A stretch of 64,000 nt of DNA from contig JARUHP010000020.1 of assembly GCA_030005635.1 (NCBI GenBank), positions 1 through 64,000 on the forward strand. The letters run 5' to 3'. The notes beneath the pieces were generated by a model. That model was not told where the DNA came from and did not search any database. It worked only from the letters and a program-made list of their open reading frames with translations. Positions 7,398-16,673 of the stretch are shown here, piece by piece. The position numbers and the translations under genes were made by a program. This DNA is from Deltaproteobacteria bacterium IMCC39146 (GTDB taxonomy: Bacteria > Desulfobacterota > Desulfuromonadia > Desulfuromonadales > BM103). How positions within the stretch are numbered: the first letter of the stretch is position 1; every line of letters starts with the position of its first letter.

Positions 7398-8426
7398 ATG
7401 AGTAAAAATATTGAAGCACATCCATGCATCTTGGTGACCGGTGCCGCAGGCTTTATCGGTTTCCATCTCTGCCAGCGTTTACTGGCGCGAGGAGATAGCG
7501 TCGTTGGCCTTGACAATCTCAATGACTACTACGAAGTATCTCTTAAAGAAAACCGCCTTAAGCAACTGGAAGGGCAGGAAAATTTCACCTTTGTAAAATA
7601 TGACCTCTCTGATCGTGTCGCGATGGAAAAACTCTTTGCTGAGCACGCGTTTGATGCGGTGGTTAACCTTGGAGCGCAGGCCGGGGTGCGTTATTCGCTG
7701 ACCAATCCGCACGCTTATGTCGATGCCAACCTGGTCGGCTTTATGAATGTCCTCGAGGGCTGTCGGCATCATAAGGTCGGACACCTGGTTTACGCTTCGT
7801 CCTCCTCGGTTTACGGTGCCAACACCACCATGCCTTTTTCCGTGCATGATAACGTAGATCATCCCTTGTCACTTTACGCGGCAAGCAAGAAAGCCAATGA
7901 GTTGATGGCGCATACCTATGCGCATCTTTATAAACTGCCTTGTACCGGACTGCGTTTCTTTACGGTTTACGGCCCATGGGGCCGGCCGGACATGGCCCTT
8001 TTCCTCTTCGCCAAGGCAATCCTTGCCGGTGAACCGATCGATGTTTTTAATCATGGTCGTATGAAACGTGATTTTACCTACATTGATGATATCGTTGAGG
8101 GTGTGATTCGTGTTACAGATCAACCCGCGCGGCCGAATCCTGACTGGTCGGGCGATAACCCCGATCCTGGCACGAGCGATGCGCCCTACCGGGTGTATAA
8201 TATCGGTAACAACAACCCGGTGGAGCTGATGCACCTGATCGAAACGCTTGAAAAGGCTTTGGGCAAAGAAGCCATCAAGAACTTTATGCCAATTCAACCG
8301 GGCGATGTGCCTGCAACCTGGGCGGATGTTGACGCTTTGAGCGAGGCTGTCGGCTTCCGGCCGGCGACGTCGATCGAGGTTGGGGTTGAAAGCTTTGTTG
8401 AGTGGTATAAAGGGTATTATGCATAA
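7398..8426 (+). CDS. UDP-glucuronate 4-epimerase (extended SDR family)
   Basis: 342 residues. NAD-dependent epimerase that would make UDP-galacturonate from UDP-glucuronate for capsule, LPS or exopolysaccharide. The Rossmann motif TGAAGFIG sits at the N-terminus, the catalytic Ser in YASSSSVYG and the YxxxK motif in [15 protein letters not shown] and [14 protein letters not shown] are typical of the UDP-glucuronate 4-epimerase branch. ATG 7398 chosen because AAAAGG lies six bases before it; an in-frame TTG two codons upstream is less likely. Confidence 0.9.
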   Translation: MSKNIEAHPCILVTGAAGFIGFHLCQRLLARGDSVVGLDNLNDYYEVSLKENRLKQLEGQENFTFVKYDLSDRVAMEKLFAEHAFDAVVNLGAQAGVRYSLTNPHAYVDANLVGFMNVLEGCRHHKVGHLVYASSSSVYGANTTMPFSVHDNVDHPLSLYAASKKANELMAHTYAHLYKLPCTGLRFFTVYGPWGRPDMALFLFAKAILAGEPIDVFNHGRMKRDFTYIDDIVEGVIRVTDQPARPNPDWSGDNPDPGTSDAPYRVYNIGNNNPVELMHLIETLEKALGKEAIKNFMPIQPGDVPATWADVDALSEAVGFRPATSIEVGVESFVEWYKGYYA

Positions 8427-8434
8427 GCCCAAAC

Positions 8435-8470
8435 TTTTACCACAGAGGGCACAGAGCTCACTGAGGAAAG
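8435..8470. repeat. Family C repeat, single arm
   Basis: TTTTACCACAGAGGGCACAG then AGCTCACTGAGGAAAG; single CACAGAG-type arm directly after the epimerase, 30 bp before a family A palindrome. Confidence 0.55.
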
Positions 8471-8499
8471 TTTTATGGTTAAAGTTGTAAGGCAAATTG

Positions 8500-8596
8500 T
8501 TAGCCGCAGATAAAATCTGATAGAATCTGATACTTCAAAGACATAAAGTTTGAAGTTTGTAACCATCAGACGTTATCCGATTTTATCTGCGGCTAA
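8500..8596. repeat. Family A palindromic repeat, complete copy
   Basis: TTAGCCGCAGATAAAATCTG ... CGATTTTATCTGCGGCTAA, 97 bp, arms near-perfect. Lies upstream of der. Confidence 0.85.
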
Positions 8597-8677
8597 TTTC
8601 TTTATATTGTTGTATAGATTTATATCGTTAATTATTTGTTAACATTCTTCCGGCAGCCTATCTGCGGAGATAAATTT

Positions 8678-9991
8678 ATGAGTTCCCTTGTTGCAATCGT
8701 CGGTCGTCCCAATGTGGGCAAATCGACTCTTTTTAACCGGATTATCGGCAAGCGCCAGGCGATTGTCGAGGATTTCCCCGGGGTGACCCGCGACCGCAAT
8801 TATGCGGATGTGGATCGCTTTGAGAAACGTTTTACTTTGATCGATACAGGTGGTTTTGAGCCGGTTAGCAGTGAGCGTTTGTTGGCGCAGATGCGCGAGC
8901 AGTCTCAGTTGGCTATCGAAGAGGCCGACATCATCATCTTTCTTATGGATGGTCGTGAGGGCTTGAACCCTGCCGACGAAGAGGTTGCGCATATGCTGCG
9001 CCAGGTGGATAAGCCTGTTCTCTTTGTCGTTAACAAGATGGATGGCCCTGCGCAGGAGGCTTACCTGGGCGAGTTTTATGCTCTGGGGGTTGATGCGATT
9101 CACCCGATCGCTGCGGAACATCGCATCGGCACGAATGACCTGGTTCAGGACCTTCTTGCCCTGATGCCGGAACAGGATGAAGACGACGATAAAGAGACAG
9201 AAACCCGTATGGCGATCATCGGTCGGCCTAATGTCGGTAAATCGTCTCTGGTTAATCGTCTGCTCGGCTATGAGCGGGTGGTCGCCAACCCGACGGCAGG
9301 CACAACCCGCGACAGTGTTGATACTGTTTTTGCCTATAATGAACGACGCTATGTAATGATCGATACAGCTGGCATCCGGCGCAAGGGCAGGGTCTCGCAA
9401 AAGCTTGAAAAGTACTCGGTAATCCAGGCTCTCAAGGCTTTGGACCGGTGTCATATTGCGTTGATCGTGGTCGATGCGGAAGAAGGCATTACCGACCAGG
9501 ACATGACAATTGCCGGCTATGCGCATGATCGTGGCCGGGCCATTATCATCGTTGTCAACAAGTGGGACCTGCTCAAGAAAGATAACAAAACCATGAGCGA
9601 GTACATCAAGGATGTGCGCGCGGCTTTTCGTTTCCTGCCGGACAGCCCGATCCATTTTGTTTCCGCTTTGACCGGTCAACGCATCAACAAGATCATGGCT
9701 GATGTTGAGATGGTGAATGACGAGTTTAACCGTAAAGTGACTACCTCGGCACTGAATAAAGTCCTGAAAGACGCTGAGTACAATCATCAACCGCCTATGT
9801 ATCGCGGCCAGCGCCTTAAATTCTTCTACATGACTCAGACCGCCGTCCGCCCACCAACTTTCGTGATCTTCGTTAACAAGGCCGAAGGTGTACACTTCTC
9901 TTACGAACGCTACCTTATGAACTGTTTCCGCGAGGCGTTTGGTTTTGTCGCCTGTCCGATTCGCTTGAAGTTTACGGATCGGGAAAGGTAA
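8678..9991 (+). CDS. der: GTPase Der (EngA), ribosome assembly
   Basis: 437 residues. Essential double GTPase acting in 50S subunit maturation. Two tandem G domains: GRPNVGKST near residue 8 with DTGG and NKMD, and GRPNVGKSS near 180 with DTAGI and NKWD; a C-terminal KH-like domain ends [12 protein letters not shown] 8678 follows GCGGAGA and places the first P-loop at the normal distance; an in-frame start 14 codons upstream would add an unusual extension. The gene appears monocistronic. Confidence 0.96.
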   Translation: MSSLVAIVGRPNVGKSTLFNRIIGKRQAIVEDFPGVTRDRNYADVDRFEKRFTLIDTGGFEPVSSERLLAQMREQSQLAIEEADIIIFLMDGREGLNPADEEVAHMLRQVDKPVLFVVNKMDGPAQEAYLGEFYALGVDAIHPIAAEHRIGTNDLVQDLLALMPEQDEDDDKETETRMAIIGRPNVGKSSLVNRLLGYERVVANPTAGTTRDSVDTVFAYNERRYVMIDTAGIRRKGRVSQKLEKYSVIQALKALDRCHIALIVVDAEEGITDQDMTIAGYAHDRGRAIIIVVNKWDLLKKDNKTMSEYIKDVRAAFRFLPDSPIHFVSALTGQRINKIMADVEMVNDEFNRKVTTSALNKVLKDAEYNHQPPMYRGQRLKFFYMTQTAVRPPTFVIFVNKAEGVHFSYERYLMNCFREAFGFVACPIRLKFTDRER

Positions 9992-9994
9992 CCT

Positions 9995-10022
9995 GCGGCT
10001 CGTGGCGTGTGGCGCGTGGCGC
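9995..10022. repeat. 7-bp tandem repeat (GTGGCGC)
   Basis: GTGGCGT, GTGGCGC, GTGGCGC in tandem (10002-10022), preceded by a related GCGGCTC unit. One of five heptamer arrays of different sequence in the window. Confidence 0.7.
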
Positions 10023-10057
10023 GAAGACTTGAAGCCCGGAAACCTGAAACGTGAGCA

Positions 10058-10208
10058 ATAAATGGGGACATAATCGCTTCCCCTTCGTGTCCCCTTTTAT
10101 GATCGGACGTCAGGTGCGACAACCCCGCCGGTTCTGGCGTTTGATTTTATGAAAGCAGATACGTAATTATGGGGGCACAATGTGGAACCATTATGTCCCC
10201 ATAATTAC
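10058..10208. repeat. Two GGGGACA/TGTCCCC hairpins (family D)
   Basis: First hairpin: AAATGGGGACA ... TGTCCCCTTTT (10058-10100). Second: GTAATTATGGGGGCACAAT, loop, ATTATGTCCCCATAATTAC (10163-10208), 17 of 19 pairs. Such GGGGACATAAT hairpins resemble REP-type elements mobilised by IS200/RAYT-like transposases, but no transposase lies here. The rest of 9992-10398 holds no gene I can support. Confidence 0.6.
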
Positions 10209-10398
10209 TTGATTTGGCTCCACCCTCAGGCACAAAACCTCCTTTACTTGTCCTTCCTCATGAAGTATATTTATTTCTGTTTAATTTCCGATTGTTACGT
10301 GAATGATTAATCTTGAACTTTCCCTCGTTGCCGTGTTGCCTGATAGCATCACATCGGGAAGGTCTTTGTCTGTCTAACGACCTTGATGCGAAGAGCTT

Positions 10399-12081
10399 AT
10401 GAGTCTTGTTGGTAACCTAGAAGATCTTGGCCTGGGGGAAATTCTCCAGATTGTCAGTTTGAGTCGCAAGTCCGGGGTGTTGCAGTTAAGCAGCCTTGAC
10501 CGGGACGGGCGGGTTATCTTTCATGATGGCCAGGTCATACGCGCCAGTGCCTCAACCTTTCCCGAGAATATCGGTGACCTTGTCATACGTACCGGTATGG
10601 CCGACATCGGAACCCTCAAAAAAGCTTTGGTCATTCAGCACGAAAGTGATGATGGTCGCCGTGTTGGCGATATCCTTGTTAGCGATTTTGGTGTAGATCG
10701 TGAGGCGATCGATACGGCTGTTCGTGAGCAAGTTGAAAAGATTGTTTACAGCTTCTTCAGTTGGGATGAAGGGGCTTTTTCTTTTGAACTCGGCGACCCC
10801 GGTGAACTTGCGGCCACAACTCTGAATCCTTTGCAGTTCATGCTGGACAGCGGGCTCAACCCGCAATGGCTGGCCATGGAAGGCAGCCGAATCCTTGATG
10901 AGAAGCGCCATCGTGGTGAAGATGTCGACGAGCGGGGTGAATCTCTGATCGATATCGACCAGCTGTTGGCAGAAGTCAAGGGTGAGATGCCAGTTAAGGC
11001 CTCTGCTGAGGGATCTGACACCGCGGTCATAGCAACTAAACCAGCGCGCAAATTCATCGTTGTAGATGATGACCCGGGAACAGCTGAGAAGATTGCCAGC
11101 CTGCTGCAGGAACGCAAAGCACAGGTTCACGTCTTTACCAATTACAACTCCTTTCTCGAGGCTGTTTCGCAAGCGGACCCCACAACGACAACTTTGGTAA
11201 TCGACCTGATCATGCCCCGTAGTGACGGCAGCGGTGTCCTTGGCGGCCTTGAGCTGCTCGAAGAGGTTCGCTCCCAGTATCCTGATTTTCAGGTGTTGGT
11301 CATGTCCGATCATCCCAACCGGGAGGCGGAGCAGAGCGTGCGCAACTTTGGCGTGCCGACTCTGTTCCCCAAGCCGAAGAAAGATGATGTCCTTGCTGAG
11401 CGTGGCCGTGCTGGTCTGATTGCTTTGGTTGATGCGATCCTTGCCCTTGGTGAAGCCACACTTGAAGAGCCTGAAAAAGCCGACGGTCTTTACAATATTG
11501 GCGCTGAACTGCTCAGGGAGATGGGCGAAGTGGCGACAGGAGCCCCGGAACAGAGACCTCCTCAGTCTCCGGGGCTGCATCTTCTTCGTGGCATGCTGCA
11601 GGAATTGAATAATCCCTCTCTCGGCGGTGGCATTATCCTGCTTATTTTGCGCTTTGCCAGTGAGCTGATGGATCGGGCTGTGATTCTGCTGGTTAAAGAA
11701 GAGGTAATTGTTGGTCTCGGCCAGTTTGGTATTGAACTGGACGGCGAGTCTGCAGATGTACGCGTTCGCAATATCAAGCTGCCCAAGGCGGAAGATCACG
11801 TTTTTAAAGATGCTTTGCAGTCCTTTGCCCCTTATCGTAGCGCCGCAAAACAATCAGAGTGGAACGATTATTTCTTCGCACAACTCGGTGGTCAGCAGCC
11901 TGGCGAGTTTTTTGTTGGTCCGCTGGTTAGCGAAGGTCGGGTGGTCGCAGTGCTGTATGGTGATAATCTGCCTGACGAAAAGCCGATCGGTGATACGGAA
12001 TCTCTGGAGATTTTCCTTTCTCAAGCAGGCTTGGCAATGGAGAAGGCTCTCCTTGAAAGACGTATTATGAGTAAAGGCTAG
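10399..12081 (+). CDS. DUF4388 (PatA N-domain-like) plus receiver plus GAF-like C-terminal protein
   Basis: 560 residues. Residues 1-160 match the DUF4388 pattern (SLVGNLEDLGLGEILQIVSL, SGVLQL, GQVIRA), an N-terminal domain frequent in gliding/motility and signalling proteins. From about 212 a receiver domain follows (FIVVDDDPG acidic pair, VIDLIMPRSDG with phospho-acceptor Asp, later a PKP motif with Lys). The C-terminal 180 residues (GIILLILRFASELMDRAVIL) look GAF-like. It begins the chemosensory cluster and likely acts as an output or adaptor protein of that pathway; partners unknown. Confidence 0.85.
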   Translation: MSLVGNLEDLGLGEILQIVSLSRKSGVLQLSSLDRDGRVIFHDGQVIRASASTFPENIGDLVIRTGMADIGTLKKALVIQHESDDGRRVGDILVSDFGVDREAIDTAVREQVEKIVYSFFSWDEGAFSFELGDPGELAATTLNPLQFMLDSGLNPQWLAMEGSRILDEKRHRGEDVDERGESLIDIDQLLAEVKGEMPVKASAEGSDTAVIATKPARKFIVVDDDPGTAEKIASLLQERKAQVHVFTNYNSFLEAVSQADPTTTTLVIDLIMPRSDGSGVLGGLELLEEVRSQYPDFQVLVMSDHPNREAEQSVRNFGVPTLFPKPKKDDVLAERGRAGLIALVDAILALGEATLEEPEKADGLYNIGAELLREMGEVATGAPEQRPPQSPGLHLLRGMLQELNNPSLGGGIILLILRFASELMDRAVILLVKEEVIVGLGQFGIELDGESADVRVRNIKLPKAEDHVFKDALQSFAPYRSAAKQSEWNDYFFAQLGGQQPGEFFVGPLVSEGRVVAVLYGDNLPDEKPIGDTESLEIFLSQAGLAMEKALLERRIMSKG

Positions 12082-12129
12082 CTGTAAGCTGTAAGCTGTA
12101 AGCTGTAAGCTGTAAGCTATGAGCTGTAA
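12081..12129. repeat. 7-bp tandem repeat (GCTGTAA)
   Basis: Five perfect GCTGTAA units, one GCTATGA variant and one more GCTGTAA. Starts at the stop codon of the preceding gene and fills the space before cheY. Confidence 0.9.
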
Positions 12130-12183
12130 GGTCTTAAACTTATAGCCCTATAGCTTAAAGCTTTTTCTAAGGAGTTTGATGCG

Positions 12184-12552
12184 GTGAGTAAGAAAATTCT
12201 GATAGCTGAAGACTCGCTGACTATGCGTTCACTGATTGTCTCGACGATCGCGGCGATGGGTGACTATGATACCGTGGAAGCTGCCAACGGCTTTGAAGCC
12301 TTGCGGATTCTACCTCGTGAGAAGGTCGACCTGATCATTACCGACATTAATATGCCCGACATCAATGGTCTGGAGCTGGTCAGTTTTATCCGCAACAATG
12401 AAAGCTACAAGGAAACCCCTCTCTTTATCATCAGCACCGAAGGCAGTGAGCGTGACCGGGAAAAAGGTATGGCTCTCGGTGCGAATGCTTATCTTGTCAA
12501 ACCTTTCGCACCGGATCAGTTGCAGAAACTGATCCGTGAATACCTGGCCTGA
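12184..12552 (+). CDS. cheY: CheY-like response regulator
   Basis: 122 residues, a single receiver domain: AEDS acidic pocket (D10), phospho-acceptor D54 in ITDINMP, ISTEGS for the Thr/Ser switch and VKPF with the conserved Lys. GTG start at 12184 with AAGGAG eight bases upstream. It ends 10 bp before the cheA start, so its partner kinase is probably that CheA. As a stand-alone receiver it should act by binding a target, which need not be a flagellar motor because no flagellar genes are near. Confidence 0.9.
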   Translation: MSKKILIAEDSLTMRSLIVSTIAAMGDYDTVEAANGFEALRILPREKVDLIITDINMPDINGLELVSFIRNNESYKETPLFIISTEGSERDREKGMALGANAYLVKPFAPDQLQKLIREYLA

Positions 12553-12562
12553 GGAGGGCGCC

Positions 12563-14638
12563 TTGTCTGATACGAGCTCTTCACAGGCACTTAAAGATTT
12601 TATCAGCGAAACCGAGGAGATTATCGGGACGCTCAATTATGATCTGGTTAAGCTGGCCGATGCCGTTGAAACCGGCGATTGTGACCCTGATGTCCTTAAC
12701 GGTATCTTCCGTGGGGCTCATTCGATCAAGGGTCTCGCTGGCATGTTCGGTTTTGATGACCTCTCGTCGTTGTCTCATGCGATGGAAAATCTCCTCGATG
12801 GGCTGCGCCTCGGCAAGGTCCCTTTCACACAACCTCTGGTTGATACTCTGTTCAGTTCTCTCGATGTTCTGATCCAGTTGATCGACGGTAAAAGCAACGA
12901 TGAAAACTTCACTCTTGATCTGGTGCCGATACTTGCGCTGATTGATCAGTCTGCAGAAGGTGAGGCGTCCTCTGCTGAGGATCCTTTGGCCGGCCTGGAT
13001 ATCGATCCGGGCATACTGAATGTCCTGACCGAATACGAAGAACATCGTCTGCTTGAAAATATCCGCAAAGGCCGGGCTATCCATCTTCTGCGCATGGATT
13101 TTGAGCTGTCCAGCTTTGATCAGGAGCTGGCCGAGATCACCGAGCAACTGAAGCAGCAGGGTGAGGTCGTCAGCACCTTGCCGTCGGCCGGTGAGATCGG
13201 TGAGCGCATCGCCTTCCAGATCCTCTTCGGTAGTGAACTGAAGCGATCTGATATCGAGCTTCTGCTGAGTCGCGATGACCTTGATATCAGCACCTGCGGC
13301 CGGGCTGATGTCGAAATGGAGCCGGAAGGTTTTGTCCTTGAAGAGCCTGATGCTAGGCCTGATACAGCCATGGCCACTTTGGAGCGTTTGCCTGCGGCTG
13401 TTGAAGAAGTTGACGCTGGCAGCTCCATGCGCTCGATCAGCAGAACTGTCAGGGTCGACATCGACAAGCTCGACCTGCTGATGAATATTGTCGGTGAGCT
13501 GGTCCTCTCCAAGAGCTCGATCTCTAATATCGGAGATCGCATCAAGGCTTCTGCAGATAAGGAGCTGGCTACGGAGCTGGCCAAAGCGACACGCATCCTT
13601 GAACGTCGCCTCCACGAACTTCAAAAAGGTGTCATGGATGTTCGCATGGTGCCGGTTGGCCAGTTATTTGACAAGATGACCCGGATTGTTCGTCGCGTTT
13701 CCAATGAGCAGGGTAAGAAGGTTGATCTGGATATCCGCGGCGCCGACACTGAGCTCGACAAGCTGATTATTGAAGATGTCTCTGATCCGCTCATGCACAT
13801 CATTCGCAATGCGATTGATCATGGCCTCGAAACCCCTGAAGAGCGTCGTCAAGTTGGTAAACCTGAGAAAGGCCATGTGCAGCTCTGGGCCTCTCAAAAA
13901 GGTAACCATGTTGTTATCGAGGTCCATGATGACGGCCGTGGCATCGATACCGAAGGCGTGCGTCGCAAGGCAGTTGAGAAAGGTTTGATCAGTGAAGGTC
14001 AAAGCTTAAGCGAAGAAGAAATTTACGATCTGCTCTTCATGGCCGGTTTCTCCACCCGTGACGAAGTCAGCGACATGTCCGGCCGTGGCGTCGGCATGGA
14101 TGTGGTCAAGAATAATATTGCGGCACTTTCCGGTATGATTGAAGTCAAGAGTACCCAGGGGCAGGGTAGCAGCATGATTATCACCTTGCCGATCACCCTG
14201 GCGATTATTAAAGCGCTGATCGTGCAAGTGGGTGATAAAACCTACGCGATTCCGATCAACTCTGTGCTCGAGACCCTGATGATTGATGCCGACGTGATCC
14301 AGACAGTTGAGAAACGGGAAGTCATCGAGCTACGCAAAAGCACGGTCCCTTTGCTCCGCCTGAACCAGGTGTTTGGCCTGGACTCGGAGGAGGAGAAGAC
14401 AGATGAAAAGCGGCTTTTTGTGGCTATTGTCGGACTGGCAGAAAAGCGCATGGGCTTTGTTGTCGATGAGCTGCTGGGACAACAGGATGTCGTCATCAAG
14501 TCTCTGGGTAAAGCGCTGAGTTTTGTCCAGGGGATTGCAGGGGCTGCTGAGCTGGGGAACCAGAAAACCATTCTGGTCCTTGATGTTGCCGGGCTTATGA
14601 CCGAAGCGCTGCGTGGCGAGTCTTCTTTAAATGTATGA
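12563..14638 (+). CDS. cheA: CheA chemotaxis-type histidine kinase
   Basis: 691 residues. Cytoplasmic kinase that phosphorylates CheY and CheB. HPt domain with His53 in RGAHSIKG; a linker/P2-like region (about 150-290); dimerisation helix pair from VRVDIDKLDLLMN; ATPase boxes RNAIDHG (N), DDGRGID (G1) and SGRGVGMDVV (G2); C-terminal CheW-like domain that docks to CheW and receptors. TTG start at 12563 is chosen because GGAGG lies five bases upstream and it gives a normal HPt N-terminus; a GTG at 12536 would overlap cheY. The 3' end overlaps the next gene by 8 bp. Confidence 0.94.
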   Translation: MSDTSSSQALKDFISETEEIIGTLNYDLVKLADAVETGDCDPDVLNGIFRGAHSIKGLAGMFGFDDLSSLSHAMENLLDGLRLGKVPFTQPLVDTLFSSLDVLIQLIDGKSNDENFTLDLVPILALIDQSAEGEASSAEDPLAGLDIDPGILNVLTEYEEHRLLENIRKGRAIHLLRMDFELSSFDQELAEITEQLKQQGEVVSTLPSAGEIGERIAFQILFGSELKRSDIELLLSRDDLDISTCGRADVEMEPEGFVLEEPDARPDTAMATLERLPAAVEEVDAGSSMRSISRTVRVDIDKLDLLMNIVGELVLSKSSISNIGDRIKASADKELATELAKATRILERRLHELQKGVMDVRMVPVGQLFDKMTRIVRRVSNEQGKKVDLDIRGADTELDKLIIEDVSDPLMHIIRNAIDHGLETPEERRQVGKPEKGHVQLWASQKGNHVVIEVHDDGRGIDTEGVRRKAVEKGLISEGQSLSEEEIYDLLFMAGFSTRDEVSDMSGRGVGMDVVKNNIAALSGMIEVKSTQGQGSSMIITLPITLAIIKALIVQVGDKTYAIPINSVLETLMIDADVIQTVEKREVIELRKSTVPLLRLNQVFGLDSEEEKTDEKRLFVAIVGLAEKRMGFVVDELLGQQDVVIKSLGKALSFVQGIAGAAELGNQKTILVLDVAGLMTEALRGESSLNV

Positions 14639-15440
14639 GGCTTATTTCGGTCTGCAGGAGAGGCCCTTCAGCAAGACTCCGGATCCGCGTTTCCTGTTCC
14701 TGAGTAAGGGCCACCGCGAAGCTCTGGCCCGTATGCAGTATGCGGTTGAGGAGCGTGACCTGGTCTTGCTGACCGGTGAGATCGGCTGTGGCAAGACGAC
14801 CTTGTCACGTGCCTTGATGGACACCCTTGATGATTCTTTCAAGGTGGTCTGTCTGGTTAATCCGCGGCTCACGCCTCTCGAGTTTCTGAGCAGCCTGGCC
14901 CGCCACCTTGGGGTGACAGAGCCGGCTCGTTTTAAGGTCGACCTGCTTGAACAGATCGGCAAGATACTCTTTGAATACTATGAAAATGACATGACGCCGG
15001 TCGTGGTCATTGATGAGGCTCAGCTGGTTCCGCATAAGGAAACCTTTGACGAGATCAGGCTGCTGACCAATTTCCAGTTGGATGATCGCAACTTGATCAG
15101 TATCGTTCTCATGGGCCAGCCGGAGTTGAAGCAGCGACTCAGACATCGTGCTTACGAGCCGTTGCGACAGAGGATAGGCATGCAGTTCGAGCTAACGCCT
15201 CTCAGTCAGGCCGAGACCTCTGAATACCTTGATTTCAGAGTGGTTACGGCCGGAGGAAGACCCGGGCTGTTCAGTGAGGAAGCTGTGGCAGCGGTTTTCT
15301 CCTATTCGAATGGAACTCCGCGCATGATCAATCATGCCGCTTCTTTGGCTTTGCTTGAATGTTTCGGTCGCGGAGAGGCTCGCATTGAGCAGAGTGTTGT
15401 CGACGCCGTCATGTTGGAGCTCGGTGGCAACTGGGACTAA
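14631..15440 (+). CDS. ExeA/GspA-like AAA ATPase
   Basis: 269 residues. Opening YFGLQERPFSKTPDPRFLF is the standard start of ExeA/GspA-type AAA ATPases; Walker A GEIGCGKTT at residues 49-57, Walker B VVVIDEAQ around 125-132, and a sensor with GTPRMINH. In type II secretion ExeA helps pass the secretin through peptidoglycan, but the peptidoglycan-binding tail and ExeB are missing here. Translation is coupled to cheA (8-bp overlap), so it is likely part of the chemosensory pathway or of an envelope machine it controls. No known role for such an ATPase in chemotaxis that I can name. Confidence 0.85.
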   Translation: MYEAYFGLQERPFSKTPDPRFLFLSKGHREALARMQYAVEERDLVLLTGEIGCGKTTLSRALMDTLDDSFKVVCLVNPRLTPLEFLSSLARHLGVTEPARFKVDLLEQIGKILFEYYENDMTPVVVIDEAQLVPHKETFDEIRLLTNFQLDDRNLISIVLMGQPELKQRLRHRAYEPLRQRIGMQFELTPLSQAETSEYLDFRVVTAGGRPGLFSEEAVAAVFSYSNGTPRMINHAASLALLECFGRGEARIEQSVVDAVMLELGGNWD

Positions 15441-15443
15441 CGG

Positions 15444-15481
15444 CTAGCAGCCTGTCGGACCTACAATGAACTGGCTGCTAG
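15444..15481. repeat. Family B repeat, deletion derivative with ends only
   Basis: CTAGCAGCCTGTCGGACCTA then CAATGAACTGGCTGCTAG: both ends of the MITE-like element with almost the entire interior deleted. It sits three bases after the stop of the ATPase gene. Confidence 0.75.
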
Positions 15482-15554
15482 TACAGGAATCGTCAATCGA
15501 CTGGCATAAAGAGCCCCTTGTCGACTTTTCTCAACAGGTGCGACGGATAGAGTT

Positions 15555-16280
15555 ATGGATATCGCAGAGATTCGTAAAAAAGCCAAGGCGCAAAAGAAGC
15601 CGGAAGAGCCCGTTGTTGATCCTGTGTCACAGAAAGAAGCTCTTCCGGAAGCTGAAGAGTTTGACCTGTCGGACGCTGGTGAAGGTGATGCTGAGGCTGC
15701 CGGCACAGACTTGTCGTTTGTCGATGTCCCCGAGAGCTCTTCTAACGGGCCGAGCGCCCTGGACCTGCTCTTCGCTGCGACTGAAGAGTTTGCACTGGCA
15801 ACAGGACTTTCTGATGATGTTATTGAGTCTCCGGCTGACGCCAGGGAACAGGCAAGTTGTCAGTACCTTGCTTTTCACCTTGGTGACGAGGAGTACGCGC
15901 TGGACATCAGGCGAATAAGCGAGATAATCAAAGTCAGAGAGTTTACTGACATCCCAAGGGCTCCCGGGTTTATCCTTGGAATTATTTCTTTGCGTGGTGT
16001 CGTTGTACCGGTTTTTGACCTGTGTTGTCGTCTGAATCTTGGCGTGTCGGAGTTAATGCCAACCACGCGTATCGTGGTGTGTAAGCATGAGGATGTCTCT
16101 GTGGGTCTGCTGGTTGACAGTATCAACCAGGTGGTTAACCTCGTCGATGACGAGATTGAGCCCCCTCCGGGCGTGCTGTCGGGTTTTGATCGAGAAATGG
16201 TGAGCGGCCTTGGCCGATATCAGGGGCGTATGATTATTTTACTCAATATTGAAAGTGTACTCGATGTTGCGTCTTTTTGA
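15555..16280 (+). CDS. cheW: CheW-like scaffold with acidic N-terminal extension
   Basis: 241 residues. The C-terminal 145 residues are a CheW domain (FHLGDEEYALDI, IKVREFTDIPRAPGFILGII, LRGVVVPVFDL, LLVDSINQVV) that couples receptors to CheA. The first 95 residues are a low-complexity, strongly acidic extension rich in Glu, Asp and Ala (KKAKAQKKPEEPVV at its start), not found in classical CheW. Its stop overlaps the space before the next receiver gene. The presence of a second CheW at 16674 suggests either two scaffold roles or a pairing with different receptors located elsewhere. Confidence 0.88.
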   Translation: MDIAEIRKKAKAQKKPEEPVVDPVSQKEALPEAEEFDLSDAGEGDAEAAGTDLSFVDVPESSSNGPSALDLLFAATEEFALATGLSDDVIESPADAREQASCQYLAFHLGDEEYALDIRRISEIIKVREFTDIPRAPGFILGIISLRGVVVPVFDLCCRLNLGVSELMPTTRIVVCKHEDVSVGLLVDSINQVVNLVDDEIEPPPGVLSGFDREMVSGLGRYQGRMIILLNIESVLDVASF

Positions 16281-16300
16281 CGCGGCGAAAGGAGCCGTTT

Positions 16301-16669
16301 GTGATAAAGAAAAAAATTCTGATTGTAGAGGATGAAGAGAGCTTGCTCAAATTGGAGAGCATCCTGTTGACCTCCAAGGGCTATGAAGTCCACGGCGTCG
16401 GAGATGGCCAGGCAGCCTTGGACGCCGTTGGTCAGGTCAAGCCTGATTTGATCCTTCTCGACATCATGTTGCCGGAGATTGACGGCTTTGAAGTTTGCCG
16501 CCGTATCAAAGCTGATGATGAGACCAAGCACATCCCGGTGATTATGCTGACGGCAAAAAAGAGTCGGGAAGATATGGCCCGGGGCGAGCAGGTTGGTGCT
16601 GACTGGTATATCACCAAGCCTTTTAAGTCTGCGATGGTGATCGAGACGATCCAGAGATTCATTGCCTGA
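16301..16669 (+). CDS. Stand-alone response regulator receiver protein
   Basis: 122 residues: acidic residues EDEES near 10-12, phospho-acceptor D54 in LLDIMLPEIDG, switch Thr in MLTAKK, and Lys in TKPF. The sequence style is that of PilH/PleD-type receivers rather than CheY. GTG start 16301 preceded by AAAGGAG six bases upstream; an earlier in-frame start would overlap the CheW gene. Lies between two cheW genes and should be phosphorylated by the cluster's CheA or a separate kinase. Confidence 0.88.
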   Translation: MIKKKILIVEDEESLLKLESILLTSKGYEVHGVGDGQAALDAVGQVKPDLILLDIMLPEIDGFEVCRRIKADDETKHIPVIMLTAKKSREDMARGEQVGADWYITKPFKSAMVIETIQRFIA

Positions 16670-16673
16670 TCTT

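Noticed and set aside
8639-9895. 418-codon open frame antisense to der
   Set aside because: der is certain on the other strand; the antisense frame has no family motifs and arises from codon bias. The same holds for long antisense frames at 10552-11853, 12581-13624 and 24101-25363.
12081-12129. Tandem GCTGTAA array considered as CRISPR
   Set aside because: Units are 7 bp with no spacers; no cas genes in the window.
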